The notes under the pieces were generated by a model. That model did no database searches. It was not told the DNA's origin and saw only the letters and a list, made by a program, of their open reading frames with translations. 58,021 bases of DNA. Source: Streptantibioticus rubrisoli (GTDB lineage Bacteria; Actinomycetota; Actinomycetes; Streptomycetales; Streptomycetaceae). The stretch is from positions 1 through 58,021 of the forward strand of contig NZ_JANFNH010000047.1 of assembly GCF_024436055.1 (NCBI RefSeq), in the 5' to 3' direction. Made by a program: the position numbers and the translations under genes. Within the stretch, counting starts at the first letter, position 1. The number at the start of each line of letters is the position of its first letter. Below are positions 26,051-33,345 of the stretch, one piece after another.

Positions 26051-27475
26051 CTACCTGCTGCCCCCCGGCCCGCCGGCGATGAGGTCGGCGACGATGGCGC
26101 CGGACATCCCGGCGTGGGCCAGCCCACCGCCGGGATGGGCCGAGCCGCCCACCAGATAGAGGCCGGACGCCGAAGCGCGGTTGCCGGTGCGCAGGTACCC
26201 ACCCGACGCCCCGGCCAGCGCCGGGCCGGGCACCGCCCCACCGGGCACCCCGGTGAGCCGCTCAGTGTCCACCGGGGTCCGCACCTCACGCCACAGGATC
26301 CGCTCGGCCAACCCCGCAACCGCCACCCCGGCGACCTCGACCACCCGGTCGGCGAACGCCTCCGCGTAGCCCGGCGCCGTCCAGTCCACCACCCCCTGCG
26401 GTGGCACGGTGACCGTCAGGGTGACGGACTCGTGCGCGTCGTCCGGCCGCAGCCGCGGGTCATCGGGCCGCAGCACCGTCACCGTGGGCGGCGGAGTACC
26501 CGGCCTGCCGTCATGCGGCCGGTCCGTACCGTGCACCAGGGTGCGGTGCGCCGTCCCGGCCGGTCGCGGCCCGCGCAGCGCCAGCAGCACGGTGAACCGG
26601 CCCAGATCCACCGCGAGCGGCTCGCGCGGCGTGCCGCGGACCACCGTGTCGGCCTCCACCAGGGTGCCGTCGGCGAGCCGCACCCCCACCGCGCGGCCGT
26701 CCTTCTCGACCACCTCGGTCACCTCGGCCCCGAAGTGGAACTCCACCCCGCGCGCCGTACAGCGCTCGAACACCGCGTCGGCCAGTGCCCGCAGGCCCCC
26801 GCCGACGTACCAGGAGCCGAAGGTCTGCTCCATGTACGGCAGCACGGCCGCACTAGCCGGAGCGGTGGCCGGGTCGTACCCGTACCCCAGCACGTAGCCC
26901 GCCAGCAGGGAGGCCAGGCCCGGGTGTCTCAGTTCGCGGCGGCCGACCTCGGCGATCGTGCGCGCGGGGCGGCCGAACAGGCCGTGCCGCCGCGCCGGGT
27001 ACGGGTCGCGGCCCAGCGGCCCGGTGTCGGCGGCCAGGGTGTCCTCCAGCAGCGGGCGGCGGGTGACCTCCCAGACCGACCGCGCCCTGTTCATCACCTC
27101 GCCCCAGCGCTCGCCCGCACCAGAGCCGAACGCCTCGTCCAGCGCCGCGACCACGCCCGCGCGCGAGGCGTTGGGCAGCGCGAACCGTGTGCCCTCCGGC
27201 AGTAGATGGCAGCTGGACGGATCCACCTGGCTCAGCTCGACGCTGCGCTCCAGCGTCTCCTTGCCCGTCTTGATGAACAAGTCACGGTAGACGGCGGGCA
27301 GATGAAGCAGTCCGGGACCGGTGTCGAACGCGAACCCGTCCCGCTCGTACCGGGCGACGCCACCCCCGTACGTCTCCGCGCGCTCGTACACCGCCACCCG
27401 GTGGCCGCCCGTGGCGAGCCGGGCGGCGGCCGCCAGCGAGCCCATACCCGCGCCGATTACCGCGATCCGTGCCAT
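26051..27475 (-). CDS. phytoene desaturase/CrtI-like FAD-dependent oxidoreductase
   Basis: 474-aa flavoprotein of the phytoene desaturase (CrtI/CrtO, NAD(P)/FAD amine-oxidase-like) family. The dinucleotide-binding IAVIGAGMGSLAAAARLATG is at residues 3-22, followed by VYERAETYGGGVARY. The C-terminal FAD segment GLYLVGGSAHPGGGLAHAGMSG is the family signature. No crtE, crtB or other carotenoid gene is in the window, so the substrate is open; this stand-alone type is widespread in actinobacteria. The start is the ATG at 27475: TACAGT ends 7 nt upstream (leaderless). It is followed by the repeat-filled spacer. Confidence 0.85.
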   Translation of the reverse strand: MARIAVIGAGMGSLAAAARLATGGHRVAVYERAETYGGGVARYERDGFAFDTGPGLLHLPAVYRDLFIKTGKETLERSVELSQVDPSSCHLLPEGTRFALPNASRAGVVAALDEAFGSGAGERWGEVMNRARSVWEVTRRPLLEDTLAADTGPLGRDPYPARRHGLFGRPARTIAEVGRRELRHPGLASLLAGYVLGYGYDPATAPASAAVLPYMEQTFGSWYVGGGLRALADAVFERCTARGVEFHFGAEVTEVVEKDGRAVGVRLADGTLVEADTVVRGTPREPLAVDLGRFTVLLALRGPRPAGTAHRTLVHGTDRPHDGRPGTPPPTVTVLRPDDPRLRPDDAHESVTLTVTVPPQGVVDWTAPGYAEAFADRVVEVAGVAVAGLAERILWREVRTPVDTERLTGVPGGAVPGPALAGASGGYLRTGNRASASGLYLVGGSAHPGGGLAHAGMSGAIVADLIAGGPGGSR

Positions 27476-27513
27476 GTCAGGGACTGTATCGGTCACCACT
27501 GACAGTCACCCCC

Positions 27514-27540
27514 GCCGGGACCGGCCGCGCCGGTCCCGGC
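27514..27540 (-). terminator. terminator of the TetR operon
   Basis: GCCGGGACCGG and CCGGTCCCGGC form an 11-bp perfect stem with a 5-nt loop, 4 nt beyond the tetR stop. Confidence 0.7.
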
Positions 27541-27543
27541 GCC

Positions 27544-28146
27544 TCAGCCGCCGCCCACCCGGCCCTGCAGCAGGCGGGACAGGGCCGCGTGGACATCGTC
27601 GATGTCCCGGTCGGGCTGGAAGGCCTGCCAGTCCAGCGCGGCCACCAGGACCATGCCGAACAGCGCGGACGCGGTGAGCGGCACGTCGATCTCGTCGCTC
27701 AGCTCGCCGCGGTCCACCGCCTCCCGCAGCACCTTCTCCACCACCGCGATCGCCTCTTGGCGGACCATCATCAAGGTCGACTGCCAGGCCCGGTTGGTGC
27801 GCCACAGTTCGGCGACGTACAGCTGGGTGAACGACGGGGAGCGGCCGATGAAGACCAGTCCCGCCCGGATCATCGCGTCCAGCGCGTCCACCCGGCTGCC
27901 GCCCTGGGCGATCACGTTCTCCGACGCCTCGCGCAGGGACTGGGTGAGCAGCCCCACGCCGTGCCGCAGCAACTCCTCGAAGAGGTCGTTCTTGCTCGCG
28001 AAGTTGTAGTAGACGGTGCCCTTCGCGACCCCGGCGCGCTCGGCGATCTCGTCCACGGTCGTGGAGGAGAACCCCTTCTCCGCGATGAGGGTGACCGCGG
28101 CCTCGTAGAGCCGCTGCCGGGTGGCCTGGCGTCTTGCGCTGTTCAT
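27544..28146 (-). CDS. TetR-family transcriptional regulator
   Basis: 200-aa repressor. The N-terminal HTH spans about residues 7-53 (AAVTLIAEKGFSSTTVDEIA, then GVAKGTVYYNFASKNDLF), a classic TetR DNA-binding domain. The C-terminal ligand domain resembles TetR_C regulators of AcrR-like type. It is the last gene of a three-gene operon with a YhgE-type protein (19 nt upstream) and an ATPase. A 26-bp perfect inverted repeat lies in front of the operon's first gene and is the likely operator, giving autorepression relieved by an unknown ligand. Confidence 0.92.
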   Translation of the reverse strand: MNSARRQATRQRLYEAAVTLIAEKGFSSTTVDEIAERAGVAKGTVYYNFASKNDLFEELLRHGVGLLTQSLREASENVIAQGGSRVDALDAMIRAGLVFIGRSPSFTQLYVAELWRTNRAWQSTLMMVRQEAIAVVEKVLREAVDRGELSDEIDVPLTASALFGMVLVAALDWQAFQPDRDIDDVHAALSRLLQGRVGGG

Positions 28147-28165
28147 GCGCCGATTCTCCTCCCCG

Positions 28166-30253
28166 TCACAAGCTGATTTCGGGGTGGAGCCGATCCACCG
28201 TCCACACCTGCTTCCGGTGCGCGCTCCACGCGGTGAGCGTAAGGGAGCCCGCGGTGAACGCCAGCAGCACCAGGCACGCCCGCCACACCGGCCACAGCTC
28301 GCCGCCGGTGATCAGGTGGCGCAGTCCGTCGACGACGTAGCTCATCGGCAGGAACGGGTGGATCGCGTTGAAGAACGCGGGCGAGGTCTGCACCGGGTAC
28401 GTGCCGCCCGCCGAGGTGAGCTGGAGCATCAGCAGGGCCAGCACCAGCACCCGTCCCGCGGGCCCGAAGCGGGCGTTCAGCCACTGGACGATGGCCGCGA
28501 AGCAGGCGCTGACCAGGACCAGGAACCCGATGGTGCCCGCGGCCCGTACCATCTGCAGGCCGATCGCCCAGTGCAGCACCGCCAGCAGCGCGGCGACCTG
28601 GAGCACGCCGACCACCGCGGCCGGCAGCCAGCCCGCGAACGCGATCCGCCACCCTGGGGCGCCCGCGGCCAGCGCGCGCTTGCTCAGCGGCTGCATCAGC
28701 ATGTACGCCACCATGGCGCCCACCCACAGCGACAGCGGGATGAAGTACGGGGCGAAACCGGTGCCGTAGGTCGACGCCTTGTGCGTCGCCTGGGACAGCA
28801 ACTGCACGGGGTCGGACATCACCCCGCTGCGCGCGTCGCGGTCCTTCGCGTCGTAGTCCGGGATCTGCCGGACACCGTCCTTCAGGCCGGTGGCCAGGGT
28901 GTTGGAGCCGTCGGAGAGCTTGTACATGCCGCCGTTGAGCGACTGTGCCCCGGCCTGGAGGTCGCCGATGCCGGAGTCCAGGGTGTCCACCGCGCTCTTG
29001 GCGGTGCCCGCGCCCTCCCGCACACCGTCGGCGCCGTTGGCGACGTCGTGCGCGCCCTTGTTCAGGGCGTTGATCTTGGCGACCGCGGTGTCCAGGTCGG
29101 AGGACAGGTTCGGTGCGTTGTCGGCGATCTGCTGCGCCAGTTGCTGCAGCGTCTTGAGGTTGCCGTCCAGCTTGTCCAGCGCGGAGGAGTCCGTCTTCAG
29201 CGAGGCGTCGAGGCTCTTGGCGTCGCTCGCCTGCTGGGCGTTGATGTCCGCGATGTCCTTCAACGTGGCGCAGTCCGCGCCGGGTTGGGGGGCGCTGCCG
29301 CAACGTGCGTCGTAGTACTTGCGGGACAGGTCCGCCGCCGTCTGCGCGGCGGTGGCGATGCTGGACGACTTCTGCGGCAGGTCGCCGAGGTTGTCGCGGA
29401 TCTGCTGGGTGACGTCCGCGATCAGTTGGGCGGTGAGACCGATCTGCTTGCTGTTCGACTTCAGGAACGCGCCGTAGTTGTCGGTGAGTCCGTTGACCTT
29501 GTCGGCCAACTGCTGTGTGCCGTCCGCCAGGGTGTGCGCGCCGCTGGCCAGGTCGCGGCTGCCGGACTGCAGCGAGCCGAGGCCGTCGCCGATCCGGTCG
29601 CTGGCGTCCTTGGCGGTGTTCAGACCGTCCGCCAGCTTGCCGGTGGCCTGTTGGGCCTTGTCGATGCCACCGTGCAGGTCGCCCGCGCCCTGTGCCGCGT
29701 GCTGTGTCTTGTCGTGGATGTCGGCGAACGACACGAAGATCTTGTCGTAGAAGCCCTTTGAGGCGTTGGCCGAGGCGGCCGACCGTATCTGGGCGAAGAC
29801 CGAGCGGGAGATGGTGCCGACGATGTAGTTGTTGGCGTCGTTGGTGCGCACCTGCAGGGCGCCGGTCTGCGGGTCGTTGCCCGCGCTGGAGGCGATGCGG
29901 CGGCTGAAGTCGGCCGGAATGGTCAGCGACAGGTAGTACCTGCCGTTCTCGACGCCCTTGGCGGCGTGCGCGGCGTCCGTCTCCTGCCAGTCGAAGCCGC
30001 TTTCGTTGCCGCGCATCTTGGCGACGATGTCATCGCCCGCGGTGATCTTCTTGCCGCCCACGGTCGCGCCCTGGTCGGCGTTGACCAGCGCCACCGGAAT
30101 CTTGTTCAAGCGCCCATAGGGGTCCCAGAACGACCACAGGTACAGCGCTCCGTAGAGCAGCGGCAGCAGCAGCAGCGCCGCCATCGCGGCCCTCGGCAGC
30201 CGTCCCCTGCCGAACTTGCGCAGCTCAATCGCGGCCAGCCTCGGCGAACGCAT
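28166..30253 (-). CDS. YhgE/Pip family membrane protein (ABC-2-type permease)
   Basis: 695-aa membrane protein. One segment is near residues 21-40 (AAMAALLLLPLLYGALYLW). A long extracytoplasmic region of about 470 residues follows, rich in heptad-like repeats (coiled coil: GADGVREGAGTAKSAVDTL and similar), and a C-terminal bundle of about five membrane segments. This is the YhgE/Pip architecture, related to phage infection protein and ABC-2 permeases, and to mycobacterial MmpL-independent exporters. Its start lies inside the upstream ATPase gene (29-nt overlap), so translation is coupled. It may export a small molecule or lipid; the substrate is unknown. TetR control suggests induction by the exported compound. 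Confidence 0.9.
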   Translation of the reverse strand: MRSPRLAAIELRKFGRGRLPRAAMAALLLLPLLYGALYLWSFWDPYGRLNKIPVALVNADQGATVGGKKITAGDDIVAKMRGNESGFDWQETDAAHAAKGVENGRYYLSLTIPADFSRRIASSAGNDPQTGALQVRTNDANNYIVGTISRSVFAQIRSAASANASKGFYDKIFVSFADIHDKTQHAAQGAGDLHGGIDKAQQATGKLADGLNTAKDASDRIGDGLGSLQSGSRDLASGAHTLADGTQQLADKVNGLTDNYGAFLKSNSKQIGLTAQLIADVTQQIRDNLGDLPQKSSSIATAAQTAADLSRKYYDARCGSAPQPGADCATLKDIADINAQQASDAKSLDASLKTDSSALDKLDGNLKTLQQLAQQIADNAPNLSSDLDTAVAKINALNKGAHDVANGADGVREGAGTAKSAVDTLDSGIGDLQAGAQSLNGGMYKLSDGSNTLATGLKDGVRQIPDYDAKDRDARSGVMSDPVQLLSQATHKASTYGTGFAPYFIPLSLWVGAMVAYMLMQPLSKRALAAGAPGWRIAFAGWLPAAVVGVLQVAALLAVLHWAIGLQMVRAAGTIGFLVLVSACFAAIVQWLNARFGPAGRVLVLALLMLQLTSAGGTYPVQTSPAFFNAIHPFLPMSYVVDGLRHLITGGELWPVWRACLVLLAFTAGSLTLTAWSAHRKQVWTVDRLHPEISL

Positions 30254-31028
30254 GCGCCGACCCCTCCTCGGTCTCGGTGGTCTCGTTGCTGGTGGTGGTG
30301 CGTCCGTCGCCCGTACGCACGGTGATCGCGCCCTCGGGCGCCTCGGCGCACACGGCGAGCACGGTGGTTCCGGCGGCGGCGATCGACCTGAGGGCGGCCC
30401 AGGCGGCCACCCGGTCCTCGGCGGACAGCTTGTGGTCGGCGTCGTCCACCGCGAGCACCCGCGGGCGGCCGATCAGGGCCAGAGCGACGCCCAGCCGCAG
30501 CGCCTCCAGCCGTTCCAGGTCCCGCACATAGGTACGCGGCCCCTTGGGGAGCGTCTCCAGGTCCAGTCCCGCGGCCGCCAGGGCCGCTTCCGCCCGGGCG
30601 CGGTCCTCGGCGGCGCGCTCGCGGCGCGGCCGTAGCAGGGCGCGCGGCGAGCCGTCGAACCGGCGCTGGAGCAACGCCCGTTCGCGCAGGTGCTCGCCCA
30701 CGGTCAGCGAGGGGTCGAGTTCCGCGACGCCGGCCACCGGACCGAGCCCGCTGAACCGGCGGACCGCGGTAAGGGCCTTGGGGAGACGGTGTCCGGCGAC
30801 CTCGGCGTGGCCCTCGGTGGCGCGCATCCGGCCGGTGAGCGCGAGCAGCAGGCAGGTCCGGCCGGAGCCGGACGGCCCCTCGATGGCGACCAGGCCACCG
30901 GGCGGCGCCTCGAACGTGACGTTCCGGAACACCCAGCCGCGTGGCCCCTTGAGCCCGTACCCGTCCGCGCTGACCCCCGCACCGCCGGGTGCGGCGGTGT
31001 CCGGATGCGCATCGGTGTGCCGACCCAC
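30225..31028 (-). CDS. ABC-type ATP-binding protein with degenerate motifs
   Basis: 267-aa protein built like an ABC ATPase: RGWVFRNVTFEAPPGGLVAI opens the fold and the P-loop is GPSGSGRT (51-58), with Arg57 replacing the catalytic Lys. The signature LSGGQ is replaced by RDLERLE, and Walker B reads VLAVDDAD with Asp196 where Glu is usual. It is the first gene of the operon with the YhgE protein and TetR, and its RBS GAGGGAGGG is just upstream of the ATG at 31028. ATP binding may persist, but fast hydrolysis is doubtful. Alternatively it acts as a regulatory subunit. Confidence 0.85.
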   Translation of the reverse strand: MGRHTDAHPDTAAPGGAGVSADGYGLKGPRGWVFRNVTFEAPPGGLVAIEGPSGSGRTCLLLALTGRMRATEGHAEVAGHRLPKALTAVRRFSGLGPVAGVAELDPSLTVGEHLRERALLQRRFDGSPRALLRPRRERAAEDRARAEAALAAAGLDLETLPKGPRTYVRDLERLEALRLGVALALIGRPRVLAVDDADHKLSAEDRVAAWAALRSIAAAGTTVLAVCAEAPEGAITVRTGDGRTTTSNETTETEEGSAHAFAEAGRD

Positions 31029-31043
31029 GTGCCCTCCCTCAAA

Positions 31044-31069
31044 TTTTGAACTGACTGGTCAGTTCAAAA
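31044..31069 (-). promoter_or_regulatory. TetR operator, 26-bp perfect inverted repeat
   Basis: TTTTGAACTGAC, TG, GTCAGTTCAAAA: two perfectly complementary 12-bp arms around a 2-bp centre, 16-41 bp upstream of the ATPase start. A TACTTT hexamer on the minus strand overlaps its outer edge. The TGAAC core with GTCAG is typical for TetR regulators of exporter operons. Confidence 0.85.
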
Positions 31070-31248
31070 GTATGCCGCATGACGTCCAAAACGACCTAGG
31101 CGGGGGTCGCCAAAAGCGTCAACTAGACCGCGGTTCCTGGTGTTTTCGCAGGTCAGAGCCGATTGTCAGTGGTCTGCCCCACTATGAGCGTGGACGGACT
31201 CGCACCGTCGTCCGCAGGAAGGCAGGAGTCCGAAGACAGGAGGTCGTC

Positions 31249-31743
31249 ATGGCTGCCACCACCGCCAACGCTCACGCACGCCACCGTCGCGCCGCCACCG
31301 GTCCGGTATCCGGTCCGCCCACCGATGTCCACCCTGTGCTGCGCAAGATGGCCGCACCGCCGGCCGCCCTCGACCTACTGGCCCAGGCCCACACCGGCCT
31401 CGACGAAGCCGCGGTCCTGCCGACCGCCAACGAGCGCTACGCCACCGCCCATCTCGCCGCGCTACGCACCGCCGCCGCCGTGCTCGCCGTCCGAGCCCGC
31501 CCGCAGCCGACCGGGCGCCGACGGCAGCGCATCCGCAGCGCGTGGGAGGTGTTGCCCGAGGTGGCGCCCGAACTGGCCGAGTGGAGCGCCCTGTTCGCCT
31601 CCGGCGCCAGCCGCAGGGCCCGTGCGGAAGCGGGCATACCCGGTGCCGCGAGCTGGCGCGAGGCGGACGACCTGGTGCGCGCCACGGGCATGTTCCTGCG
31701 CCTGGTGGAACGGATGCTGGGGCTCCAGCCGCCCCTTCGGTAG
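31249..31743 (+). CDS. SAV_6107-family HEPN domain protein
   Basis: 164-aa all-helical protein of the SAV_6107-like HEPN family. The motif ERYATAHLAALR contains Arg63-x4-His68, which matches the R-x4-6-H motif of HEPN ribonucleases. The first 30 residues are basic and disordered, and the HEPN domain covers about 34-157. No MNT nucleotidyltransferase antitoxin is adjacent. Function unknown; RNA binding or cleavage is a possibility. AGGAGG lies 5 nt before the ATG at 31249. A methyltransferase gene follows after 110 nt. Confidence 0.83.
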   Translation: MAATTANAHARHRRAATGPVSGPPTDVHPVLRKMAAPPAALDLLAQAHTGLDEAAVLPTANERYATAHLAALRTAAAVLAVRARPQPTGRRRQRIRSAWEVLPEVAPELAEWSALFASGASRRARAEAGIPGAASWREADDLVRATGMFLRLVERMLGLQPPLR

Positions 31744-31779
31744 TGCCTGACGCAAGGGAGGTTCCCGGTCGCAGGCCAT

Positions 31780-31785
31780 TAAGGT
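31780..31785 (+). promoter_or_regulatory. candidate -10 box of the methyltransferase gene
   Basis: TAAGGT, giving a leader of about 60 nt before the GTG at 31854. The gene may also be read from the HEPN gene. Confidence 0.4.
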
Positions 31786-31853
31786 GGAGGCCGACGTCAA
31801 GTTCCGTGCCAGGGCAACAGCCCGGGCACGCCGCGCCGAGGAGCCGCCCCGCC

Positions 31854-32609
31854 GTGTCAGATCCGCTGCGCCCCCGAGCGTCCCTGCGAACCGCCGTTGT
31901 CTGGGAGGTGCTCAAGGACGCCCTGGAACGGCAGGCCAAAGCCTCGGGCGTGGAGACCCTGGAGGTGCTCGACACCGGCGGCGGCACCGGGAACTTCGCG
32001 GTTCCGGTGGCCAGGCTCGGTCACCGGGTGACGGTGGTGGACCCCAGCCCTGACGCGCTGTTCGGGCTGGAGCGGCGGGCCGCCGAGTCCGGGGTGACCG
32101 AGCGGATCCGCGGGGTGCAGGGCGACGCGCATGGCCTGCTCGGCGTGGTCGCGCCGTCCTCCTACGACGTGGTGCTCTGCCACGGCGTGCTGGAGTACCT
32201 CGACGACCCGGCCGAGGGCGTGCGCAACGTGGTGGGCGCGCTGCGCCCGTCCGGGACCCTCAGCCTGCTCGCCGCCAGCCGCAACGGCGCGGTGCTCGCC
32301 CGGGCCATCGCCGGGCACTTCACCGAGGCCCGGCAGGGGCTCACCGACCCGGACGGCCGGTGGGGCGAGGGCGACCCGCTGCCCCGCCGCTTCACCGCGG
32401 ACGACCTGACCGCCCTGGTCTCCGACGCGGGCCTGGCGGTCGCCGCCGTCCACGGGGTGCGCGTCTTCGCGGACCTGGTGCCCGGAGTGCTGGTGGACAC
32501 CGAGCCCGGCGCCCTGGACGCACTGCTCAAGCTGGAGCTGGCCGCCGCCGAACTGCCCGCGTTCCACTCGATCGCGACCCAGTTGCACGTGCTCGCCCAC
32601 CGCGGCTGA
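31854..32609 (+). CDS. class I SAM-dependent methyltransferase
   Basis: 251-aa Rossmann-fold methyltransferase. SAM-binding motif I is EVLDTGGGTGN (about 37-47), motif II ends in VVDPS (about 61-65), and motif IV is YDVVLCHGVLEYL. The C-terminal half carries LPAFHSIATQLHVLAHR. The substrate is unknown; similar proteins are annotated as methyltransferase-domain proteins (UbiE/COQ5-like). The start is the GTG at 31854, with GAGGAG 9 nt upstream. It follows a HEPN protein gene, and a functional link would be speculative. Confidence 0.87.
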   Translation: MSDPLRPRASLRTAVVWEVLKDALERQAKASGVETLEVLDTGGGTGNFAVPVARLGHRVTVVDPSPDALFGLERRAAESGVTERIRGVQGDAHGLLGVVAPSSYDVVLCHGVLEYLDDPAEGVRNVVGALRPSGTLSLLAASRNGAVLARAIAGHFTEARQGLTDPDGRWGEGDPLPRRFTADDLTALVSDAGLAVAAVHGVRVFADLVPGVLVDTEPGALDALLKLELAAAELPAFHSIATQLHVLAHRG

Positions 32610-32794
32610 CGAGCCCGGCGAGCAGTCCGTCACAGGCCCGCCCGTTCCAGGGCTGCGGAACGTATCATCTGGGTAAAGCAACGGCAGCATGACGAACTGA
32701 CGGGTGGGGAATGCACTCCTCGGTCCGCCGTGTTCGTCACCGAAGCGGGTACGCGACAAGCGCACCGGCGGCTGGATCGGCGCTCAGGGGCGGG

Positions 32795-32823
32795 TTTCAC
32801 GGGGACGAATCCCTGCCTATCCT
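32795..32823 (+). promoter_or_regulatory. candidate promoter of the DUF3040 gene
   Basis: TTTCAC (32795-32800) and TATCCT (32818-32823) are separated by 17 bp, close to a sigma-70-type promoter, 50 bp before the GTG at 32873. Confidence 0.5.
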
Positions 32824-32872
32824 GAAAGGGTCGTACCGGTCGCGCCCTGCGACCGACGAGTAGGAGGACTCC

Positions 32873-33277
32873 GTGCCGCTCTCGGAGCACGAGCAGCGCA
32901 TGCTTGAGCAGATGGAGCGAGCGCTGTATGCCGAAGACCCCAAGTTCGCGTCGGCGCTTGAGGGAAGCGGGCTGCGCACGTTCACTCGGCGGCGTGTCTA
33001 CCAGGCGGTAGCGGGTTTCCTGGTCGGCATCGCGCTGCTGATGGCCGGAATGGTCGCCCAGCAGATCTGGATCAGTGTGGTGGGCTTCCTCGTCATGCTG
33101 GGCTGCGCCGCACTCGCGATCACCGGCTGGCGGCGCTCCGTCAAACCGGCTCAGCAGCAGCCCGGCATGGGCATGTCCTCGGGGCCGTACGGCCGTCACC
33201 CCCGGCGCAAGGGACGGGTGATGGACCGCATCGAGGAGCGGTGGCAGCGCCGCCGCGATGAGCAGCAGGGTCCCTGA
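32873..33277 (+). CDS. DUF3040 membrane protein
   Basis: 134-aa small actinobacterial membrane protein. The DUF3040 signature MPLSEHEQRMLEQMERAL opens the chain (the first Met is GTG), then FTRRRVYQAV, two adjacent membrane segments (about 46-66 and 67-85), and a basic cytoplasmic tail ending in RIEERWQRRRDEQQGP. Streptomyces has many paralogues of unknown function. AGGAGGAC lies just upstream of the start. Both neighbours are independent transcription units. Confidence 0.9.
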   Translation: MPLSEHEQRMLEQMERALYAEDPKFASALEGSGLRTFTRRRVYQAVAGFLVGIALLMAGMVAQQIWISVVGFLVMLGCAALAITGWRRSVKPAQQQPGMGMSSGPYGRHPRRKGRVMDRIEERWQRRRDEQQGP

Positions 33278-33303
33278 GCCGGAAGTCCTCAGCACAGCGT
33301 GCC

Positions 33304-33345
33304 GTTGAGGGGCGCGGAACTCCATCGGAGCCCGCGCCCCTCAAC
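33304..33345. terminator. long bidirectional terminator
   Basis: A 14-bp perfect stem, GTTGAGGGGCGCGG and CCGCGCCCCTCAAC, with a 14-nt loop, between two convergent genes. It covers the stop codon of the transglutaminase gene at 33341-33343. Confidence 0.85.

Noticed and set aside
25129-26319. 396-codon minus-strand frame through the tandem repeats
   Set aside because: Its length comes from repeats of 93 bp (divisible by 3), and the translated units are repetitive without domain similarity.
26051-27475. Carotenoid biosynthesis cluster
   Set aside because: Only a CrtI-like oxidoreductase is present; no crtE, crtB, crtY or related gene appears in the window.
31249-32609. HEPN / methyltransferase toxin-antitoxin pair
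   Set aside because: The two genes are 110 nt apart with a -10-like box in between, and the methyltransferase has no antitoxin (MNT) motif. Nothing supports pairing beyond adjacency.
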